NCBI RefSeq assembly: GCF_030369615.1
Contig: NZ_CP128494.1
Coordinates: forward strand, 1,817,501-1,881,500
Direction: 5' to 3'
Source: Geobacillus stearothermophilus ATCC 12980
GTDB lineage: Bacteria; Bacillota; Bacilli; Bacillales; Anoxybacillaceae
DNA length: 64,000 bases
Part shown: positions 15,543 to 24,456 of the stretch, in pieces
Numbering within the stretch: the first letter of the stretch is position 1
How the letters are laid out: each line of letters opens with the position of its first letter
The notes under the pieces: model-generated
The model's input: only the letters and a program-made list of their open reading frames with translations
Told to the model about the DNA's origin: nothing
Database searches by the model: none
Position numbers and translations under genes: made by a program

Positions 15543-16538
15543 TTACTCCTCGGCATACACGTAGCGAAGCGCGTGCTCCGGCTCGGCATACGGCGCCTTC
15601 TCAGCGTAGTCAGTCGCTTCGTTCACTTCCTTCATGACGCGCGCTTGAATTTCTTCATCCCGTTCATCGGTCAAAACGCCCGTTTCTTTCAAATAGTTGG
15701 CAAATGTGATGATCGGGTCTTTGGCGCGCGCCTCGGCGAGCTCTTCTTCCGTCCGGTAGACGCGATGGTCGTCATCCGACGAGTGCGACGTCAGCCGATA
15801 CGTCACCGCTTCAATCAACGTTGGCCCTTCGCCGCGGCGGGCGCGGTCGGCCGCTTCCTTGACGACGCGGTATACTTCAAGCGGATCGGTGCCGTCGACC
15901 GTATAGCCCGGCATGCCGTAACCGACAGCGCGGTCGGACACTTTTTCGCACGCGAGTTGTTTCGAAATCGGCACGGAAATGGCGTACTGGTTGTTTTCGC
16001 ACATGAAGATGACCGGAAGCTTGTGAACACCGGCGAAGTTTGCCCCTTCATGGAAGTCGCCTTGGTTCGACGACCCTTCGCCAAAGGTGACAAAAGCGAC
16101 AAAATCTTTCTTTTCCATTTTCGCCGCTAACGCAAAGCCGACCGCATGCGGCACTTGCGTCGTCACGGGCGAGGAGCCGGTGACGATCCGGTTTTTCTTT
16201 TGCCCGAAATGGCCAGGCATTTGCCGGCCTCCGGAGTTCGGGTCTTCCGCCTTGGCGAACGCCGCCAGCATCAATTCTCTCGCCGTCATTCCAAATGTCA
16301 GCACAACCCCCATATCGCGGTAGTACGGCAGTACATAGTCCTTCGTCCGATCGAGGGCGAACGCCGCGCCGACTTGCGCCGCTTCCTGCCCTTGGCACGA
16401 GATGACGAACGGAATTTTTCCGGCGCGGTTTAACAGCCACATCCGCTCATCGAGCTTGCGGGCGAGAAGCATTGTTTCATACATTTCCAACACCGTGTCA
16501 TCGCTTAATCCGAGCGCTTGATGACGGTTTTGCGCCAT
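15543..16538 (-). CDS. bkdAA: Branched-chain 2-oxo acid dehydrogenase E1 alpha
   Basis: 331-aa alpha subunit binding thiamine diphosphate. The ThDP motif is seen as FGEGSSNQGDFHEGANFAGV ending in CENNQYAIS (GDG-to-NN type). The phosphorylation-loop-like YRLTSHSSDDDHRVYR and the N-terminal ARKLDERMWLLNRAGKIPF are typical. ATG at 16538 with GGGAGGTTG upstream, preferred over the longer frame. It sits between lpdV and bkdAB as in B. subtilis. Confidence 0.95.
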   Translation of the reverse strand: MAQNRHQALGLSDDTVLEMYETMLLARKLDERMWLLNRAGKIPFVISCQGQEAAQVGAAFALDRTKDYVLPYYRDMGVVLTFGMTARELMLAAFAKAEDPNSGGRQMPGHFGQKKNRIVTGSSPVTTQVPHAVGFALAAKMEKKDFVAFVTFGEGSSNQGDFHEGANFAGVHKLPVIFMCENNQYAISVPISKQLACEKVSDRAVGYGMPGYTVDGTDPLEVYRVVKEAADRARRGEGPTLIEAVTYRLTSHSSDDDHRVYRTEEELAEARAKDPIITFANYLKETGVLTDERDEEIQARVMKEVNEATDYAEKAPYAEPEHALRYVYAEE

Positions 16539-16605
16539 CACAACAACCTCCCTTAGATTCACATAGTCAACCAATGATCACGCGCCAAGCTCATGCCGCC
16601 ACGAA

Positions 16606-18027
16606 CTAAAAATGAATCGCTTTGCCATCGACCGCCAGCGCCGCTTCCGCCATGGCCTCTGACAGCGTCGGATGCGGGTGGATCGCATGGGCCACTTCCC
16701 ACGGAGCTGCATCAAGCACGCGGGCGAGCCCGGCTTCGGAAATCAAATCGGTCACGTGCGGCCCGACCATATGGACGCCAAGCAGATCGTCCGTGTTCCG
16801 GTCGGCGATGAGTTTCACAAACCCTTCCGCCTCACCGAACACAAGCGCCTTGCCAATGGCTTTAAACAGAAATTTGCCGATTTTGACATCATAGCCTTTC
16901 GCTTTCGCCTCTTGTTCGGTTAAGCCGACCGCCGCCGCTTCTGGACGGGTGTAAATGCAGCGGGGCACCATCGAATAGTCAATCGGCGCTGGATTGCGCC
17001 CGGCCAAATGCTCAATGGCGACAATCCCTTCATGGGCAGCGACATGGGCCAGCTGCAGGCCGCCGATGACATCACCGATTGCGTAAATGTGCGATTCTTT
17101 CGTTTGGCCGAACTCGTTTGTTTGAATATATCCCTTCTCCACAACAATTTCGGTGTTTTCAAGACCAATTCCTTCAATGTTCGCCTGACGCCCGATGGAA
17201 ACGAGCATCTTGTCGGCCGCAAACGTTTTCCGCTCGCCTTGATGCTCCGCTTGGATCGTGACGCCGTTTCCTTTCTCGAGCGTTTCCGCGAGCACCCGCG
17301 CTCCTGTGACGATGTTGACGCCGCGGCGGAGGAGCAGTTTTTCCATTTCTTTTGAGACATCTTCATCTTCTGTCGGCAAAATGCGATCGGCATACTCAAG
17401 CACGGTGACCTCCACACCGAAATCGTTGAGCATCGACGCCCATTCCATGCCGATGACGCCGCCCCCGACGATCAAGATAGACGACGGAAGCACCTCCATT
17501 TGCAGCGCCTCATCCGATGTCATCACGAATTCGCCGTCCGGCTCAAGCCCCGGTAGCGTACGCGGCCGCGAACCAGTGGCAATGACGACGAATTTCGGGA
17601 CAAGCATTTCGTTTTCGCTGCCGTCGTTCATCTCAACCGACACCGTCCCCGGCAGCGGGGAAAAGATCGACGGGCCGAGCAGGCGGCCGATGCCGGCGTA
17701 CACATCGATCTTCCCTTTTTTCATCAAATGCTGCACACCTTTATGGAGCTGGTCGACAATCGTCGCTTTGCGCGCCTGCACTTTCGCGAAATCAAGGCGC
17801 ACATCACCGACGATGACGCCAAACGCCTCGCTATTTTTCGTTTGCGCGTACACTTCCGCACTGCGGAGCAGCGCTTTGGACGGAATGCAGCCGGCGTGCA
17901 GGCACGTGCCGCCGAGCTTCCCTTTTTCGACAACCGCCGTTTTCAAGCCGAGCTGCGAGGCGCGAATAGCGGCCACATAGCCACCCGTGCCGCCGCCGAG
18001 AATGACGACATCGTATTCTTTTGCCAT
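16606..18027 (-). CDS. lpdV: Dihydrolipoyl dehydrogenase (E3) of the BKD complex
   Basis: 473-aa FAD disulfide oxidoreductase that reoxidises the lipoyl group. FAD-binding GGGTGGYVAAIRASQLG at 11-27, redox pair Cys42/Cys47 in GGTCLHAGCIPSK, NAD-binding VGGGVIGMEWASMLNDFG, and the C-terminal catalytic His-Glu in HAIHPHPTLSEAMAEAAL. ATG at 18027 starts MAKEYDVVILGGG; the longer frame to 18201 overlaps buk and is rejected. Third metabolic gene after buk in the operon. Confidence 0.95.
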   Translation of the reverse strand: MAKEYDVVILGGGTGGYVAAIRASQLGLKTAVVEKGKLGGTCLHAGCIPSKALLRSAEVYAQTKNSEAFGVIVGDVRLDFAKVQARKATIVDQLHKGVQHLMKKGKIDVYAGIGRLLGPSIFSPLPGTVSVEMNDGSENEMLVPKFVVIATGSRPRTLPGLEPDGEFVMTSDEALQMEVLPSSILIVGGGVIGMEWASMLNDFGVEVTVLEYADRILPTEDEDVSKEMEKLLLRRGVNIVTGARVLAETLEKGNGVTIQAEHQGERKTFAADKMLVSIGRQANIEGIGLENTEIVVEKGYIQTNEFGQTKESHIYAIGDVIGGLQLAHVAAHEGIVAIEHLAGRNPAPIDYSMVPRCIYTRPEAAAVGLTEQEAKAKGYDVKIGKFLFKAIGKALVFGEAEGFVKLIADRNTDDLLGVHMVGPHVTDLISEAGLARVLDAAPWEVAHAIHPHPTLSEAMAEAALAVDGKAIHF

Positions 18028-18089
18028 CTTGTCTTCCCCTTTCTCATCCGTTGCCGCATCAACGCCGGACTGAAACCGGCGAAGCCGCT

Positions 18090-19172
18090 TCACCCTGAAT
18101 ACGTTTTTTCCTCTTCTTCGCCGCGCAGGACGCGAAGCGCCCCTTCGGCAAGCGCCTGCAGTTCGTTTTCGCCCGGATGGACGATGACATCGGCGATCCA
18201 TTGCACGCGGCGAGTGATTCGTTCGACAAACGATTTGCCATACGCCAACCCGCCGGTCAAAATGATGGCGTCCACTTTGCCCGCCAATACGGCGCTTGCC
18301 GCGCCGATTTCTTTCGCCACTTGGTACGCCATCGCCTCATAGACGAGCTTGGCCTTTTCATCGCCGGCTTCGATCATGTTCTCGACTTTCACCGCATCGT
18401 TCGTGCCCAAATACCCGACAAGTCCGCCTTGACCGACGAGCATGCGCATCACTTCCTCGCGATAGTAGTCGCCCGAGAAGCATAGCGCCACCAAATCGAC
18501 GGCCGGCACCGTCCCGGCACGCTCCGGGCTGAACGGGCCTTCGCCGTCAAGCCCGTTGTTCACGTCCACCACCCGCCCTTGCTTATGGGCGCCGACCGTG
18601 ATGCCGCCGCCCATATGAGCGACGATCAAGTTCAGTTCGTCATACCGCTTGCCAAGCTGCTTGGCGACGCGGCGCGCGACCGCTTTTTGGTTTAGGGCGT
18701 GGAAAATGCTGCGCCGCTCAATGAGCGGAAAGCCGCTGATCCGGGCGATTGGCTCAAGCTCATCGACGACGACCGGGTCGACGATAAACGCCGGGATGTT
18801 TAAGGCCGAGGCGATCTCATGCGCCAAAATGCCGCCGAGATTGGAGGCGTGCTGTCCCGAATAACCGCGGCGCAAATCTTCAAGCATCGCCTCATTGACG
18901 CGGTACGTCCCGCCTTCGATCGGGCGGAGGAGTCCACCGCGGCCGCAGACGGCGTTCAACTTCGATAAATTGATCCCTTCTTCATCGAGAGCTTGCAAAA
19001 TCGTTTGTTTGCGGAACTCATACTGATCCGCAATCGTTTTATATTGCCGAAGCACCTCCGCCTCGTGGCGGATCGTTTTTTCGAGCAATGGCCGTTCGTT
19101 TTCAAAGACGCCAATTTTCGTTGACGTCGAACCTGGATTGATCGTTAAAATGCGGAACTTCTGCTCTTGCAT
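18090..19172 (-). CDS. buk: Butyrate kinase (branched-chain acyl kinase)
   Basis: 360-aa acetokinase-family enzyme, converting acyl phosphate and ADP to acid and ATP. It starts [20 protein letters not shown], with the family's NPGSTSTK phosphate loop, [20 protein letters not shown] in the middle and [19 protein letters not shown] near the C-terminus. Together with Ptb it handles isobutyryl, isovaleryl and 2-methylbutyryl groups released by BKD. Lies between bcd and lpdV; the last few codons sit about 60 bases before lpdV. Confidence 0.95.
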   Translation of the reverse strand: MQEQKFRILTINPGSTSTKIGVFENERPLLEKTIRHEAEVLRQYKTIADQYEFRKQTILQALDEEGINLSKLNAVCGRGGLLRPIEGGTYRVNEAMLEDLRRGYSGQHASNLGGILAHEIASALNIPAFIVDPVVVDELEPIARISGFPLIERRSIFHALNQKAVARRVAKQLGKRYDELNLIVAHMGGGITVGAHKQGRVVDVNNGLDGEGPFSPERAGTVPAVDLVALCFSGDYYREEVMRMLVGQGGLVGYLGTNDAVKVENMIEAGDEKAKLVYEAMAYQVAKEIGAASAVLAGKVDAIILTGGLAYGKSFVERITRRVQWIADVIVHPGENELQALAEGALRVLRGEEEEKTYSG

Positions 19173-19226
19173 CGTTGTCGTCCCTCCGTCATCCGCCGGC
19201 GGGGCGGAGGCCGCCCCGCGCCGCTG

Positions 19227-20330
19227 TTAGCGGGCGCGACGGCGGCTTAAAATATGGTGACCATTTTGCAAAAATTGACTGCGCGCTTTGCGCATCGTTT
19301 CAATCCGTTCTTCCGCCATCCGGTCGGCGGCCACATACGTTGGAATGTTGTCGCGCTTGGCGATGGCAAACACTTTTTCGATGTTGTCATAAATTTGCTC
19401 GATTTTTTTCATCGCCCGTTCCCGATTGTAGCCGTACAGTTCGTCCGCGACGTTGATGACGCCGCCGGCGTTGATCACATAATCCGGGGCATAGACGATG
19501 CCCATTTCATGGATGATGTCGCCATGGCGCGGCTCTTTCAGCTGGTTGTTCGCCGATCCGGCGATCACTTTCGCTTTCAGTTGCGGAATCGTTTGATCGT
19601 TGATGATGCCGCCGAGCGCGCATGGAGCAAAAATGTCGCACTCCACGCCGTAAATGTCGTTCGGGTCGACCGCTTTCGCTCCGAATTCCTCGACCGCGCG
19701 CGCCACCACTTCCTTGTTGATGTCAGTCACGATGAGTTTCGCTCCTTCTTCGTGCAAATGGCGGCACAAATGATACGCGACATTGCCGACTCCTTGGACG
19801 GCGACGACTTTTCCTTCGAGCGAATCGCTGCCGAACGCCTCTTTTGCCGCCGCCTTCATGCCGCGGTATACGCCGTAGGCGGTCGCCGGCGATGGGTTGC
19901 CGGATGAGCCGAATTCGGGCGAAATGCCGGTGACATAGTCGGTTTCTTGATAGATGATATCCATATCGGCGACGGTCGTGCCGACGTCTTCCGCCGTGAT
20001 GTAGCGGCCGTTCAGCCCTTGAATGAAGCGGCCGAACGCCCGGAACATCGCTTCGTTTTTATCTTTGCGCGGGTCGCCGATGATGACCGTTTTGCCCCCG
20101 CCCAAGTTGAGGCCGGCGGCCGCGTTTTTGTACGTCATGCCGCGGGCGAGGCGCAAGGCGTCTTCAAGCGCTTCTTCTTCCGAATTGTACATCCACATGC
20201 GCGTCCCGCCGAGCGCCGGGCCGAGCGTTGTGTCATGAATGGCAATGATCGCTTTCAAACCCGATTCTTTATCTTGGCAAAACAGCACTTGCTCATAATC
20301 GTAAGTTTCCATATATTTGAACAATTCCAT
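19227..20330 (-). CDS. bcd: Leucine (branched-chain amino acid) dehydrogenase
   Basis: 367-aa NAD-dependent oxidative deaminase of leucine, valine and isoleucine, supplying keto acids to the BKD complex. Catalytic Lys68 and Lys80 lie in [19 protein letters not shown], and the nucleotide fold is [21 protein letters not shown]. The C-terminal SANNQL and [10 protein letters not shown] are typical. ATG at 20330 with GGAGG upstream. Second gene of the operon. Confidence 0.96.
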   Translation of the reverse strand: MELFKYMETYDYEQVLFCQDKESGLKAIIAIHDTTLGPALGGTRMWMYNSEEEALEDALRLARGMTYKNAAAGLNLGGGKTVIIGDPRKDKNEAMFRAFGRFIQGLNGRYITAEDVGTTVADMDIIYQETDYVTGISPEFGSSGNPSPATAYGVYRGMKAAAKEAFGSDSLEGKVVAVQGVGNVAYHLCRHLHEEGAKLIVTDINKEVVARAVEEFGAKAVDPNDIYGVECDIFAPCALGGIINDQTIPQLKAKVIAGSANNQLKEPRHGDIIHEMGIVYAPDYVINAGGVINVADELYGYNRERAMKKIEQIYDNIEKVFAIAKRDNIPTYVAADRMAEERIETMRKARSQFLQNGHHILSRRRAR

Positions 20331-20350
20331 CTCAGATGGCCTCCTTCTTT

Positions 20351-21250
20351 TCATTTCGCTGCCGAACAGATGGCGAGCGCCAACGAATACAGTTTGCTTT
20401 CCGCCGAGTCGGCGCGCGACGTCAAGACGATCGGCGCCTTCGCCCCGGCGATGACCGCGCCGACTTTGGCTTTTGCAAAGTAGACGAGCGACTTGTACAA
20501 CATGTTGCCGGATTCAATGTCCGGCACGAGCAAAATATCAGCCTGTCCAGCCACTTCGCTTTCAATTCGTTTATGCTTCGCCGCCGTCATAGACACTGCA
20601 TTGTCCAAGGCAAGCGGCCCGTCAAGCAGGCAATGTTCGATTTGTCCCCGCTTTTGCATCATCGCGAGCGCCGCTGCATCGACGGTTGCCGGCATGGCCG
20701 GATTGACCGTCTCCACCGCCGCCAGCGCCGCGACTTTCGGACGCTCGATGCCGATGGAACGCGCCACGCTGACGGCATTGTTCACAATTTGCACTTTTTG
20801 CTCGAGATCGGGGGCGATGTTCATGGCCGCGTCGGTCACGATGATCAGCCGTTCGAACGCCGGCACGTCAAACACCGCGACATGGGACAACACCTTTCCT
20901 GTGCGCAGCCCGTATTCTTTGTTCAAGACGGCTTTCAGCAAGGTTGCCGTCGGTACGTGCCCTTTCATTAAGGCATCTGCTTCATTCAAATGAACGGCGC
21001 GCACCGCCAGTTCGGCCGCTTGGGCGACCGAATTGGTGTGAACGATGTCGACATCGGCAAAACGCGCCCCCCCTTTTTCTTTGAGCAACCGTCCGATTCG
21101 CTCCCGGTCTCCGTACAGCACAAACCGGTCGAGGCGATGCTCGAGCGCCATCGCCACCGCTTCGATCACTTCCTCATCCTCGGCGGCGACCACGGCCACC
21201 GTCCGACCTTGACATTGACTTGCTTCCTCGATTAATGTGTTCAAATTCAT
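20351..21250 (-). CDS. ptb: Phosphate butyryltransferase
   Basis: 299-aa acyltransferase exchanging CoA for phosphate on butyryl and branched acyl groups, first gene of the operon. It reads [20 protein letters not shown], then [19 protein letters not shown] and [20 protein letters not shown], all typical of the PTA/PTB family. Length equals that of B. subtilis Ptb with the start at ATG 21250; GTG at 21259 is possible but leaves no room for a ribosome-binding site. A sigma-54 promoter lies about 50-65 bases upstream. Confidence 0.95.
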   Translation of the reverse strand: MNLNTLIEEASQCQGRTVAVVAAEDEEVIEAVAMALEHRLDRFVLYGDRERIGRLLKEKGGARFADVDIVHTNSVAQAAELAVRAVHLNEADALMKGHVPTATLLKAVLNKEYGLRTGKVLSHVAVFDVPAFERLIIVTDAAMNIAPDLEQKVQIVNNAVSVARSIGIERPKVAALAAVETVNPAMPATVDAAALAMMQKRGQIEHCLLDGPLALDNAVSMTAAKHKRIESEVAGQADILLVPDIESGNMLYKSLVYFAKAKVGAVIAGAKAPIVLTSRADSAESKLYSLALAICSAAK

Positions 21251-21298
21251 CGTCTGCACCAACCTTTTCTGCCAATCCGTCGAGGCACTTCTTTATAC

Positions 21299-21313
21299 GC
21301 AAAAACCATGCCA
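21299..21313 (-). promoter_or_regulatory. Sigma-54 (SigL) -24/-12 promoter of the bkd operon
   Basis: The minus strand reads TGGCATGGTTTTTGC, matching the consensus TGGCAC-N5-TTGC with the GG and GC dinucleotides at the required 10-base spacing. It lies about 50 bases before the ptb start, as in B. subtilis where SigL and BkdR drive this operon. The match is strong; activity is not shown. Confidence 0.85.
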
Positions 21314-21391
21314 ATCACCAATATATGAAAGCGCTTTATGAAATAAAGGCTGTTGAAGTTCGTTTGTGTAATCTTTTTCACTATACGCAAA

Positions 21392-21811
21392 TTATTGCAC
21401 ACTGTTTTTGTCAATGTTGTATTTTTCAAGCTTGTAGTATAAATTGCGCACCGAAATGCCGAGCGCGCCGGTCCGCCTCGCTTTTCAACTTGGCGATGAG
21501 CGCTTCCTTTTCCTAGACGAGCTCCGCCATCATTCGCGCGACGGCGCTTGGAACGATATTCGCCCCCTTGGGCGCCTGCTGGCGGATTAACTCAAGAACG
21601 TCTGCCCTCCCGGTCGTTTCAATAATCAAATCAAGCGGCTCATCCATCCATGGGCGCCAGTCGCGGCCAACCGCAATGCCCCATTTGCGCGCCAATTGCA
21701 GCCCCGGGGCGTTGTCATCAACATCAATGACGGCCACGACGTCAAACCCTGACGCTTCATGGAGCAGTTTCAGCAACGAGGTTCCGCCCCGATGATGATC
21801 ACGTTTTTCAT
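21392..21811 (-). pseudogene. bkdR: BkdR sigma-54-dependent activator, central domains deleted
   Basis: Stub of the activator that normally runs to about 690 residues with N-terminal sensor, PAS, AAA+ sigma-54 interaction and Fis-type HTH domains. The start (ATG 21811, GGGGG upstream) reads MKNVIII and is frameshifted within the glycine-rich start. The frame then gives TSLLKLLHEASGFDVVAVID to SAVARMMAELV. TAG at 21513-21515 stands where the family continues EKEALIAKLKSEAD. The sequence then jumps directly to the last helix of the HTH, GALGISVRNLYYKLEKYNI. PAS and AAA+ domains are gone, so it cannot activate sigma-54 RNA polymerase. Confidence 0.9.
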
Positions 21812-21950
21812 CCTGTTCCCCCACATTTCGTCCTATGCCAAATTTTGCAGACAGTTTTATCATACCCGCTTTTTCGTTCCTTGACAAATGACGGATAACG
21901 GTTATGATAATCGGTGAAGTGATTTCTGCTGGGAAAGGGACGCGATCGCG

Positions 21951-22199
21951 ATGGGGCGAATGATTGCGCTGTTCATTTTAGTCGTTCCGGGGCTGGCGGC
22001 GGCGCTCGGCATTAAATGGATGCGCGATGCGTTGTTTGGCATCATGCAGCCGCCGTTTGCCGCCTTATGGCTGCAATTTCTCGCCGGGCTTGTGCTGTTT
22101 GCAGCCGGGTTGACGTTTATTGGCGGGTTTTTGCTGCACCGCGACCGAAAACGGAACAAAGTGCAGGCGCGTTTTCAACGAAAACGAAAAACGCCTTGA
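21951..22199 (+). CDS. yqzF: DUF2627 small membrane protein
   Basis: 82-aa protein with two hydrophobic segments, MIALFILVVPGLAAALGIKW and LQFLAGLVLFAAGLTFIGGF, and a basic tail (HRDRKRNKVQARFQRKRKTP). It matches the DUF2627 family, found next to bkdR and yqiK in Bacillus. Function unknown; predicted to sit in the cytoplasmic membrane. Start at 21951 follows GGGAAAGGGA. It is the only plus-strand gene in this stretch and converges with the GDPD gene. Confidence 0.85.
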   Translation: MGRMIALFILVVPGLAAALGIKWMRDALFGIMQPPFAALWLQFLAGLVLFAAGLTFIGGFLLHRDRKRNKVQARFQRKRKTP

Positions 22200-22234
22200 T
22201 TCGGAATTGGAAACCATCCATTTCAAGGAAAGCC

Positions 22235-22269
22235 AAAAAACGCCTTAACGGTTTTCGTTAAGGCGTTTT
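22235..22269. terminator. Bidirectional terminator between yqzF and yqiK
   Basis: AAAACGCCTTAACG and CGTTAAGGCGTTTT form a 14-bp stem with a 5-base loop, flanked by A and T runs on both sides. It overlaps the yqiK stop codon and can serve both convergent genes. Confidence 0.9.
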
Positions 22270-22986
22270 CTCTTTCCATTCCTTCGCTTGACGCGGATAG
22301 TCGGTGAAAATCGCATCCACTTTATAGGCGAACATCGTCTTCGCCGTTTTCGGCTTGTTCACCGTAAAGGGCCGGACTGCGACGCCGCGGCGCCGCGCAT
22401 CCGCGGCGAAGTCCGCCGTCACCGTTCGGTGGTACGGATGCACCCCGCCTGCATTCATCGCCTGCACATACGTCCACGGGTCATAGAGCGGCTCCATATA
22501 AAGAAGCGCCGTTTCGATCTCCGGCGCCAACTGGCGGCAAAGACGCATGCTGTTATGGTTGAACGACGAGAAAATCGTCCGGTTCTCGAGCCCATAGCGG
22601 CGCACAACGGCGATCACCTTTTGCTCAAGCCTTTCATAAGCCACGAGGCTGTTTTTCAGCTCAATGTTGACTAAAAGCCGTGTCGGCGCCAGCCAGGCGA
22701 GCACTTCCTCGAGATGGGGAATCGGGCAATGGCCGTAACGGCCGTCCCATTTCGCTGCTGCGTTGAACTTGCGGAGTTCGCGGTATAGGATGTCTTTGAC
22801 CCAGCCGCTGCCGTCCGTCGTCCGGTCGACCGTTTCGTCATGAATGACGACCGGTTCGCCGTCTTTCGTCAACTGCACATCGAGCTCAATGCCATCCGCC
22901 CCCGCCTTCAGCGCTTCTTCAAACGCTGCCATCGTATTTTCCGGGTGGGTTCCCGCCGCTCCGCGGTGGGCAAAAATATATGTCAT
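22258..22986 (-). CDS. yqiK: Glycerophosphodiester phosphodiesterase
   Basis: 242-aa GDPD TIM-barrel enzyme hydrolysing glycerophosphodiesters to glycerol-3-phosphate and alcohol. The HRGAAGTHPENTMAAFEEAL start and GIELDVQLTKDGEPVVIHDE carry the catalytic His pair and metal-binding Glu/Asp. The end DAIFTDYP is typical. No signal peptide, so probably cytoplasmic. Same position, between bkdR/yqzF and spo0A, as yqiK in B. subtilis. Confidence 0.92.
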   Translation of the reverse strand: MTYIFAHRGAAGTHPENTMAAFEEALKAGADGIELDVQLTKDGEPVVIHDETVDRTTDGSGWVKDILYRELRKFNAAAKWDGRYGHCPIPHLEEVLAWLAPTRLLVNIELKNSLVAYERLEQKVIAVVRRYGLENRTIFSSFNHNSMRLCRQLAPEIETALLYMEPLYDPWTYVQAMNAGGVHPYHRTVTADFAADARRRGVAVRPFTVNKPKTAKTMFAYKVDAIFTDYPRQAKEWKEKTP

Positions 22987-23093
22987 GCCGTTTCTTCCTT
23001 TCCCATATAATTCGCCATTTGGCCGACAAAGCTGGCCGAATGCGGCAGTGATCGGTTATACTAAAAGTAATGTATGAGGCACTGGAGGGGAAG

Positions 23094-23249
23094 ATGATGC
23101 AGCCGCTGAAAATTTCCTTGGAGACGGCGCAAAAGCTGGCAAAAGCGCTCGGCGTGCCGATCGAGCAAGTGATGCACATGCCGCCGCATATTTTGATGAA
23201 AAAATTGCTCGAACTTGAGAAAAAGGAAACAGAGCATGACGAACCGTAG
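23094..23249 (+). CDS. YycC-like small protein (51 aa)
   Basis: A short gene with a strong GGAGGGG site before ATG ATG at 23094/23097. The product reads MQPLKISLETAQKLAKALGV then EQVMHMPPHILMKKLLELEK, matching my recollection of the YycC family of small Bacillus proteins of unknown function. The helical N-terminal half resembles a degenerate HTH. It is divergent from yqiK and converges on spo0A. Confidence 0.75.
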   Translation: MMQPLKISLETAQKLAKALGVPIEQVMHMPPHILMKKLLELEKKETEHDEP

Positions 23250-23377
23250 CGGCCCGCCCTCATCAACGGGTGGCTTGGCGTTTCGAGTAGGCGCCCGGCC
23301 GCAAAAAAGGCCGGCGCCAAAAAGCCGGTCAACCGCTTTTTCGGCCCGCCTCTTTTGCCTTCACCGCGTTCCGCCCT
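23250..23377. other. Intergenic region between the YycC-like gene and spo0A
   Basis: GC-rich with nested inverted segments. On the minus strand, CCGGC and GCCGG flank TTTTTGGC and are followed by TTTTTT around 23295-23330, a plausible spo0A terminator of modest quality. Confidence 0.45.
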
Positions 23378-24157
23378 TTATGACGCTTTATGCTCAAGCC
23401 GCAGTTTGTCGGCCACCATGGCGATGAATTCGGAGTTGGTCGGTTTGGCTTTCGAGACGCTGACCGTATAGCCGAACAGCGATGAGATCGATTCGAGATT
23501 GCCGCGGCTCCAGGCGACTTCGATCGCATGGCGGATCGCCCGTTCGACCCGGCTTGCCGTTGTGTTGTATTTTTTGGCGATGTCCGGGTACAGCACTTTC
23601 GTGATCGAGCCGAGCAGCTCGATGTCGTGATAGACCATGGCGATGGCCTCGCGCAAATACAAATAGCCTTTAATGTGGGCTGGAACGCCGATTTCATGGA
23701 TGATGCTCGTAATGCTCGCGTCCAAGTTTTTCGGCTTGTTGTCGCGCACTTGGGGCGCCGGGGCTGCTTTCCTCACAACCGGCGTCGTTTTGCCGTAAAC
23801 TTGCCGAATATGGTGGGCTAAGTTTTCCATGTCAAACGGCTTTAAAATGAAATAGGAAGCCCCGAGTTCAACCGCCTTTTTCGTCACGTCTTCCTGGCCG
23901 AACGCCGTCAGCATAATGACATTGGGCTGGTGTTCGAAGCCGGCGCGGATTCTCTCCAAAACAGCCAGTCCGTCCAAATGCGGCATAATGATGTCCAACA
24001 GCAAAATATCCGGCCGCTTTTCCTCAAGCATCTGCAGGCAGTCCTGGCCGTTGTACGCCGTGCCGATCACTTCCATGTCCGGCTGGCTCGAAATATATTC
24101 ATCAAGCAATGACACCAATTCGCGATTATCGTCGGCAATACACACTTTAATGCTCAA
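23378..24157 (-). CDS. spo0A: Sporulation master regulator Spo0A
   Basis: 259-aa response regulator at the end of the sporulation phosphorelay. Receiver domain with Asp55 in [13 protein letters not shown] and Lys in [12 protein letters not shown]; the C-terminal Spo0A domain has [20 protein letters not shown] and the recognition segment [19 protein letters not shown]. The start is a TTG at 24157 with GGGGAGG 9 bases upstream; the longer ATG frame begins in non-homologous sequence. Non-ATG starts are usual for spo0A. Two promoters and two 0A boxes lie upstream. Confidence 0.97.
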
Positions 24158-24207
24158 CTTGATCGTCCTCCCCCACATTTTCTTCCTATGTAACTTTCCG
24201 TTAACGT

Positions 24208-24237
24208 ACATTCGACAACAGCAGCAAAAAATCCTTT
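24208..24237 (-). promoter_or_regulatory. Sigma-H promoter of spo0A
   Basis: Minus strand AAAGGATTT, 12-base spacer, GTCGAATGT, fitting the sigma-H consensus RnAGGwwWW-N12-RnnGAATww. This corresponds to the sporulation promoter Ps of B. subtilis spo0A, about 50 bases upstream of the start codon. The -10 overlaps a 0A box. Confidence 0.75.
24211..24217 (-). promoter_or_regulatory. 0A box overlapping the sigma-H -10 region
   Basis: TGTCGAA on the minus strand, a perfect core 0A box. Its position on the promoter suggests autoregulation by Spo0A~P. Confidence 0.7.
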
Positions 24238-24266
24238 TCTTTTTCACAAATTAATGCAAAATAAAA

Positions 24267-24296
24267 ATTATAGCAAAAAACGAGCTCTTTAGACAA
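24267..24296 (-). promoter_or_regulatory. Sigma-A promoter of spo0A
   Basis: Minus strand TTGTCT, 18-base spacer, TATAAT. This corresponds to the vegetative promoter Pv, upstream of the sigma-H promoter. Confidence 0.6.
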
Positions 24297-24320
24297 TATT
24301 CGTTTTTTTAACCATGTATT

Positions 24321-24327
24321 TGTCGAA
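24321..24327 (+). promoter_or_regulatory. Upstream 0A box
   Basis: TGTCGAA on the plus strand upstream of the sigma-A promoter, in the opposite orientation to the box at 24211. Perfect 7-base core. Confidence 0.6.
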
Positions 24328-24431
24328 AAATCTTTACATGTTCCATTTTAACGGATGTTTCACCAAATATCTATGCCCAATCGGCAAAATATTTGCCGTC
24401 TTTTTTGAAAAATTTTTGGGCTGCAAAAAAA

Positions 24432-24456
24432 GCGAGCTGACTCGCGGTCAGCTCGC
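24432..24456 (-). terminator. Terminator after spoIVB
   Basis: GCGAGCTGAC and GTCAGCTCGC form a perfect 10-bp stem with a 5-base loop; seven Ts follow on the minus strand. Confidence 0.92.
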
